Source: Brevibacterium renqingii
GTDB lineage: Bacteria > Actinomycetota > Actinomycetes > Actinomycetales > Brevibacteriaceae
Reading direction: 5' to 3'
DNA length: 64,000 bases
Assembly: GCF_017808105.1 (NCBI RefSeq)
Contig: NZ_JADBHF010000002.1
Coordinates: 248,001-312,000 of the forward strand
Shown: positions 59,906 to 64,000 of the stretch, piece by piece
Layout: every line of letters begins with the position of its first letter
Position numbering within the stretch: the first letter of the stretch is position 1
Position numbers and translations under genes: made by a program
Notes under the pieces: generated by a model
The model's input: only the letters and a program-made list of their open reading frames with translations
What the model was told of the DNA's origin: nothing
Databases searched by the model: none

Positions 59906-61042
59906 GTGACCACCGCAGACACTGCCATCGCCAAGCCTGCGAAGCTGACTTCGAAGCAGCTTCCGCAGGCCACCCCGTGGGTCGTCGCCACGGCCTCGAT
60001 CGTCCTGGCGATCGTCATCGGCTTCGTCTTCTTCGGCGGCTTCAACGTCCCCGTCGTCGCCGTGCTCGCCGGCCTCATCAACATGGTCGCGGTGTTCGTG
60101 CTCTCCGCGTCCTATGAGGGCCGTCGCAAGGCGGTCGACCGGGTTGCGACCACCGTCGTCACCTCGACCTTCGTCCTCGCGTGCGTTCCCCTCATCTCGC
60201 TTCTGTGGCTGACCGCGTCCAAGGGCGGTGCCGCCATCAGCGGTGATCTGCTCAGCCGCACCATGCTCGGCATGAAGGGTGTGCTCGATCAGCAGTACGT
60301 GGCCGGGGAGGCGACTCTCGCCGGAGGCTTCTACCACGCCATCGTCGGCACCGTGCTCATCACGCTGGCTGCCTGCGTCATCTCGATCCCGATCGGCGTC
60401 CTCACCGCCATCTACCTCGTCGAGTACGCCGGTAAGAACCGTCTGGGCAGGGCCATCACCTTCCTCGTCGACGTGATGACCGGCATCCCTTCGATCGTCG
60501 CCGGTCTCTTCGCGTTCGCGCTGTTCTCGACGGTGGCGAATGTGCTCATGCCGGCCTCGGCGGGAATCGCGAAGACCGGCTTCACAGCGGCCGTGGCCCT
60601 GTCGGTGCTCATGGTCCCCATCGTCGTGCGCAATACGGAGGAGATCCTGCGTCTGGTGCCGATGGATCTGCGGGAGGCCTCCTACGCTCTCGGCGTGCCG
60701 AAGTGGAAGACGATCATGAAGATCGTGCTGCCCACCTCGGTGTCGGGAATCCTCTCCGGGGTCACCATCGCCATCGCTCGCGTCATCGGTGAGACCGCAC
60801 CGATCATGGTCACCGCCGGATTCGCGAAGACGCTCAACTGGAACCTGTTCTCCGGATGGATGTCGACGCTGCCGACCTACATCTACGATTCGCAGCTGCG
60901 CCCGGTCTCGCCCGGTGCCGCCGCTCTGGCCAGCTCCGAACGTGCCTGGGCCGCCGCCCTCGTGCTCGTCCTGCTGGTCATGGTGCTCAACCTGCTGGCT
61001 CGCATCATCGCGAAGGTGCTGGCTCCGAAGAGCGGACGCTGA
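59906..61042 (+). CDS. pstA: phosphate ABC transporter permease PstA
   Basis: A 378-residue permease paired with PstC. Two extra N-terminal helices precede the core, with IYLVEYAGKNRLGRAITFLVDVMTGIPSIVAGLFAFALF and LVPMDLREASYALGVPKWKTIMKIVLPTSVSGILSGVTIAIARVIGETAPIMVTAG (EAA loop). GTG start at 59906, five bases after the pstC stop, with GGGAAG upstream. Confidence 0.95.
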   Translation: MTTADTAIAKPAKLTSKQLPQATPWVVATASIVLAIVIGFVFFGGFNVPVVAVLAGLINMVAVFVLSASYEGRRKAVDRVATTVVTSTFVLACVPLISLLWLTASKGGAAISGDLLSRTMLGMKGVLDQQYVAGEATLAGGFYHAIVGTVLITLAACVISIPIGVLTAIYLVEYAGKNRLGRAITFLVDVMTGIPSIVAGLFAFALFSTVANVLMPASAGIAKTGFTAAVALSVLMVPIVVRNTEEILRLVPMDLREASYALGVPKWKTIMKIVLPTSVSGILSGVTIAIARVIGETAPIMVTAGFAKTLNWNLFSGWMSTLPTYIYDSQLRPVSPGAAALASSERAWAAALVLVLLVMVLNLLARIIAKVLAPKSGR

Positions 61043-61146
61043 TGGTCCTGGTACCGAGCCGCACACTCGCGGGCCGGGCACACGTAGGCCGGCCGTCACA
61101 GACTTCTGCAATACTGACCTCACGGTCCTGACGATAGGGAAACACA

Positions 61147-61926
61147 ATGTCCAAGCAGATCGACATCAAGGATCTCGACATCTTCTACGGCGACTTCCGC
61201 GCCGTCGACGGTGTGCAGATGCAGATCAAGCCTCGTTCCGTGACCGCGTTCATCGGGCCCTCGGGCTGCGGGAAGTCCACGGTGCTGCGCACGCTCAACC
61301 GCATGCACGAGGTCATCCCCGGTGCGAGCGTCTCCGGCCAGGTGCTCATGGACGGCAACGACATCTACGGCCCCGGCGTCGACCCGGTCAACGTCCGCCG
61401 TGAGGTGGGCATGGTGTTCCAGCGCGCGAACCCGTTCCCCACCATGAGCATCAAGGAGAACGTGCTCGCCGGTGTGCGGCTGAACAACAAGCGCCTGTCG
61501 AAGGCACAAGCCGATGAGCTCACCGAGAGCGCGCTGCGCGGGGCGAACCTGTGGAACGAGGTCAAGGACCGCCTCAACCTGCCCGGCTCCGGACTCTCCG
61601 GCGGGCAGCAGCAGCGCCTGTGCATCGCACGCGCCATCGCCGTCGAGCCCGAGGTCCTGCTCATGGACGAACCCTGCTCGGCTCTCGACCCGATCTCGAC
61701 GCTGGCCATCGAGGACCTCATCAACGACCTCAAGGAGAAGTACACGGTCGTCATCGTCACCCACAATATGCAGCAGGCGGCTCGTGTGTCCGACAGGACC
61801 GCGTTCTTCAACATCGCCGGAACGGGCAAGCCCGGCAGGCTCATCGAGTTCAATGAGACCTCGGCGATCTTCTCCAACCCGGACAGGGAGGAGACGGAGA
61901 ACTACATCTCCGGCCGCTTCGGCTGA
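61147..61926 (+). CDS. pstB: phosphate ABC transporter ATPase PstB
   Basis: A 259-residue ATPase of the Pst importer. Walker [10 protein letters not shown], signature [14 protein letters not shown], Walker [15 protein letters not shown] and the switch His in [15 protein letters not shown] are present. PstB is usually followed by phoU, but here phoU lies far away, beside senX3. About 104 bp separate it from pstA, with no visible terminator between. Confidence 0.96.
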   Translation: MSKQIDIKDLDIFYGDFRAVDGVQMQIKPRSVTAFIGPSGCGKSTVLRTLNRMHEVIPGASVSGQVLMDGNDIYGPGVDPVNVRREVGMVFQRANPFPTMSIKENVLAGVRLNNKRLSKAQADELTESALRGANLWNEVKDRLNLPGSGLSGGQQQRLCIARAIAVEPEVLLMDEPCSALDPISTLAIEDLINDLKEKYTVVIVTHNMQQAARVSDRTAFFNIAGTGKPGRLIEFNETSAIFSNPDREETENYISGRFG

Positions 61927-62043
61927 TGTGATCTGCCCTGCCGCCGCGGCCGACGGCTTTCGCTGAACCCGGGGGTCCGGTGACTGAGCGGGTCCGCGGG
62001 CTGTGTGTGCGCGCGGTGAGCGTCCTGCGGTGAGAATTCGGTG

Positions 62044-62103
62044 TCCTGCGGGTGGATCCACTTCAATCTGGCGCAGGAAATCAAAACGGATCCACCCGCA
62101 GGA
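62044..62103. repeat. 16-bp perfect inverted repeat with 28-nt loop
   Basis: TCCTGCGGGTGGATCC (62044-62059) and its exact complement (62088-62103) flank a 28-nt loop. The left-arm sequence TCCTGCG recurs at 62023, and its complement CGCAGGA lies in the loop at 62072-62078, so alternative pairings exist. It stands in the 720-bp gap after pstB (61927-62646), which otherwise has no gene that I can support. No T tract follows; it may be a REP-like or recombination-related palindrome, or the pst terminator. Confidence 0.7.
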
Positions 62104-62646
62104 ACCATGTCGCGGCTCAAGTTCACTGCGTCCGCCGCTTCAGGACCGAGTGTCGGCGAGGTCGGCCCGCTCAGTTCACAGCACGGAAAATTCGTCGAGA
62201 GGCGCACGGAATGCTCGAACGAACTCGGCGACGAGGCGGTCGCTCGGCTCCGTCGAAGCCGGAGTGTCCGCCCACCTGACCCTCACAAACATGCCGCACA
62301 CCAGCAAAGGCGACCTGCACGCCGCCCCTACGAGCCTTTCGCCGACTGACGGACGGACAGGCAAGGCCCGCCCGCCGATGCGATCCCGGAAAGGTCGGCC
62401 CGCGCGGCGGCTGAGCCTGTTCGTGTTCGAGGACCCCGGCGACGGTGAGAACTGCGGGTGGCGCAGCGGCTCAGTCGTCTGCGCCACCGCGTCGTCACGC
62501 GAGTTCGCCTTTCCACCAGTCGGCGGCGCGAGACCGCCGGGACCGCGGACAGCAACCTCTTCGAAAAATTCTCACCGAGCACCCATCCGCTTCCGGTTGG
62601 ACTCCGAATCACCGGATACAGAGAACCTCTCGTCGAAAGGACTGTC

Positions 62647-63126
62647 ATGACCACGTCAGGATCAGCCTCACAGTCATCCGCGTCACCGCTCCTGTCCAGT
62701 TCCGCACACACAGGGCGCAGCGTCGTATCTGTCGTCGCCGGCGTCTTCGGTGCCGTCTTCCTTCTCGTCGGCATCCTCGGGTTCGTCCCGGGCATCACCC
62801 AGAATCTCGACACGATCATGTTCGCCGGACACCACTCAGAGGCGGCCCTGCTCGGGCTCTTCCAAGTGTCCGTCCTCCACAATGTCGTCCATCTGCTCTT
62901 CGGCATCGTCGGGCTCCTCGGGATCCGATCCCGCGGACTCGCAAAGACCTACCTCGTCGTCGGCGGCATCGTCTACGCGGTGCTCTGGATCTACGGTCTG
63001 GTCGTCCCGATGGAGTCGATGGGCAACTTCGTCCCGCTCAACACCGCTGACAACTGGCTGCACTTCGTCCTCGCCGTCGCCATGGTCACGACCGGTCTCG
63101 TCTTCGGCCGCAGGGTACGAACCTGA
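62647..63126 (+). CDS. DUF4383 family membrane protein
   Basis: A 159-residue protein with four membrane helices and a Ser/Thr-rich N-terminus. The family pattern is AGVFGAVFLLVGILGFVPGIT, LLGLFQVSVLHNVVHLLFGIVGLLG and NWLHFVLAVAMVTTGLVFG. ATG at 62647 with GAAAGGA (62635-62641) five bases ahead; longer frames exist upstream but without ribosome-binding site or similarity. Function unknown. Confidence 0.88.
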   Translation: MTTSGSASQSSASPLLSSSAHTGRSVVSVVAGVFGAVFLLVGILGFVPGITQNLDTIMFAGHHSEAALLGLFQVSVLHNVVHLLFGIVGLLGIRSRGLAKTYLVVGGIVYAVLWIYGLVVPMESMGNFVPLNTADNWLHFVLAVAMVTTGLVFGRRVRT

Positions 63127-63160
63127 TCGCGCGCCGAACCTGATCGCGCGCCGGGGCTGT
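63127..63160. repeat. 17-bp tandem duplication after DUF4383 gene
   Basis: Two near-identical copies of CTGATCGCGCGCCG are about 17 bp apart directly at the stop codon region of the DUF4383 gene. Confidence 0.6.
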
Positions 63161-63198
63161 TTCCGCGCCGAGGCTGCCCGCAGCCCGGCACCATGTCC

Positions 63199-63250
63199 CC
63201 GAGACCACGGCGCTGTGCCGAGACCACTGTGCACGCACCGTGGTCTCGGC
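63199..63250. terminator. convergent terminator with two competing left arms
   Basis: CCGAGACCACGG (63199-63210) is complementary to 63238-63249, and a second copy, GCCGAGACCAC (63217-63227), pairs perfectly with 63240-63250. Only one of the two hairpins can form at a time. It lies between the convergent DUF4383 and PiT genes, so a bidirectional terminator is likely. Confidence 0.6.
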
Positions 63251-63276
63251 GCTCCGCCGTTGTCTCGAGGTGGAAT

Positions 63277-64000
63277 TCAGGTGGTGGCGAACTTGACCAC
63301 GCCGCCGATCACCGACGCCAAGAGAGCCGCGGCGGGGATCGTCAGCAGCCACACGCCGAACATCGGCAGGAAGTAGCGAGCCCGAGCATGGCCGCGACGA
63401 CCTGAGTACTGGGTCCCGAGGATCGCCGAGCCGAGAACGAATGTCAGTGACACGGGCACCCGCATGATCAGGGCTGCCGTGTACATGAGGATCGAGGCGG
63501 CTCCGTCGGCAACGGCCGACTTGAGCGGGTCGAGCTTGACCATCCGCACGGACAGGGTCCGAACCACACGCCAGCCGCTCAGTCCGGTGCCCAGAGCCAG
63601 GGCGGCTGCGATGAGGATGCGCACGGGCCAGGAGATGTCGACGATGGACAGGCCGTCGTTCGGAGTGGCTTCGACGGCGAGGACGCCGACCATGACCAGG
63701 GCCGCGACCTTCTGCGCGTCCTGGACTCCGTGGACCAGGGACAGTGAGGCCGTGAGCACCGAGTCGACCATCCGGGCGCCCCGGAACAGCGGTTTCGGCG
63801 GCGCCGAGGCGAGGCTCTTCGAGAGCAGCAGCGTCAGCGCCCACGACAGGATGAACCCGAGGATCGGTGAGAGCAGCAGAGGCCACACCACGGAATTCAT
63901 CGCCTCGTCGATGTTGACCGAGAGCCCGAACACGAGGCCGGCGCCGAGCAGACCGCCGATGAGGCAGTGCGTCGAGGACACCGGCAGCGCCAGAAAGTAC
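63277..64000 (-). CDS. inorganic phosphate transporter, PiT family (3' part)
   Basis: The frame is open to the window edge, so the 5' part lies outside; about 240 residues are seen. The PiT signature ALPVSSTHCLIGGLLGAG is at the beginning of the visible part, and a HGVQDAQK motif stands for the family's G-x-N-D-x-x-K second repeat. Helices continue to the C-terminus (PVSLTFVLGSAILGTQYSG). It would be the low-affinity, cation-coupled phosphate importer complementing PstSCAB. Confidence 0.9.
   Translation of the reverse strand, partial: YFLALPVSSTHCLIGGLLGAGLVFGLSVNIDEAMNSVVWPLLLSPILGFILSWALTLLLSKSLASAPPKPLFRGARMVDSVLTASLSLVHGVQDAQKVAALVMVGVLAVEATPNDGLSIVDISWPVRILIAAALALGTGLSGWRVVRTLSVRMVKLDPLKSAVADGAASILMYTAALIMRVPVSLTFVLGSAILGTQYSGRRGHARARYFLPMFGVWLLTIPAAALLASVIGGVVKFATT

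Noticed and set aside
62003..62906. Overlapping frames of 190-220 codons in the 62-kb gap
   Set aside because: They have Arg/Ser/Pro-rich compositions, no ribosome-binding sites, and cross the inverted repeat or the DUF4383 start.
1..64000. Search for tRNA, rRNA, CRISPR arrays, insertion sequences or phage genes
   Set aside because: I found no GTTCGAATC-type tRNA loop in a cloverleaf context, no regularly spaced 30-bp repeats with unique spacers, and no transposase, integrase or capsid motifs. The tandem repeats found have no spacers.

Overview
The window looks like chromosomal sequence from a high-GC Gram-positive (actinobacterium). Supporting evidence is the strong G/C third-position bias, two mycothiol biosynthesis genes (mshA, mshD), CarD, a SenX3-RegX3 two-component system, an actinobacterial GlnR and a DUF222/13E12-type HNH protein. 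From general knowledge I would guess a Micrococcales member such as Brevibacterium; the sequence alone does not prove this. I saw no rRNA, tRNA, CRISPR array, insertion sequence or prophage.

Layout. Positions 1-711 hold the 3' end of an amino-acid permease. From 866 to 4646 there is a minus-strand carD-ispD-ispF-oxidoreductase operon with a divergent LpqE-like lipoprotein, the same order as in mycobacteria. From 4810 to 13798 come senX3-regX3, phoU, gpmA, a BASS transporter, a GNAT enzyme, a YbjN protein, mshA, a hydrolase and a DUF2516 protein; part of this order also matches mycobacteria. From 14010 to 27263 are AzlCD with a divergent XRE-cupin regulator, a FUSC-type membrane protein, pepN, a secreted NlpC/P60 protein, a luciferase-like oxidoreductase, a DUF222-HNH protein, a universal stress protein and an amino-acid permease.

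From 27344 to 38969 a minus-strand block appears devoted to peptide uptake and breakdown: glutamine amidotransferase, M19 dipeptidase, DUF819 membrane protein, DUF3870 protein, a beta-lactamase-fold serine hydrolase, an S66 LD-carboxypeptidase and a peptide ABC transporter with fused ATPases. Next come a TRAP-TAXI transporter, a diaminopimelate-decarboxylase-like PLP enzyme, a PucR regulator and gabT. Together these suggest salvage of cell-wall or D-amino-acid-containing peptides; this is an inference.

From 48807 to 64000 are ygfZ, nitrobindin, a 38-residue membrane peptide, a membrane protein, then glnR-mshD-ppk-mutT1, a methyltransferase, pstSCAB, a DUF4383 protein and the 3' part of a PiT phosphate transporter. 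Phosphate genes therefore lie at both ends of the window, and 11-bp-spaced TTCAC repeats (candidate PHO boxes) sit both upstream of pstS and between senX3 and phoU.

A recurring oddity is short tandem repeats of 15-42 bp. They occur between genes and, in frame, inside loops or tails of otherwise conserved enzymes (IspD, MshA, GNAT, LdcA, the LysA-like enzyme).
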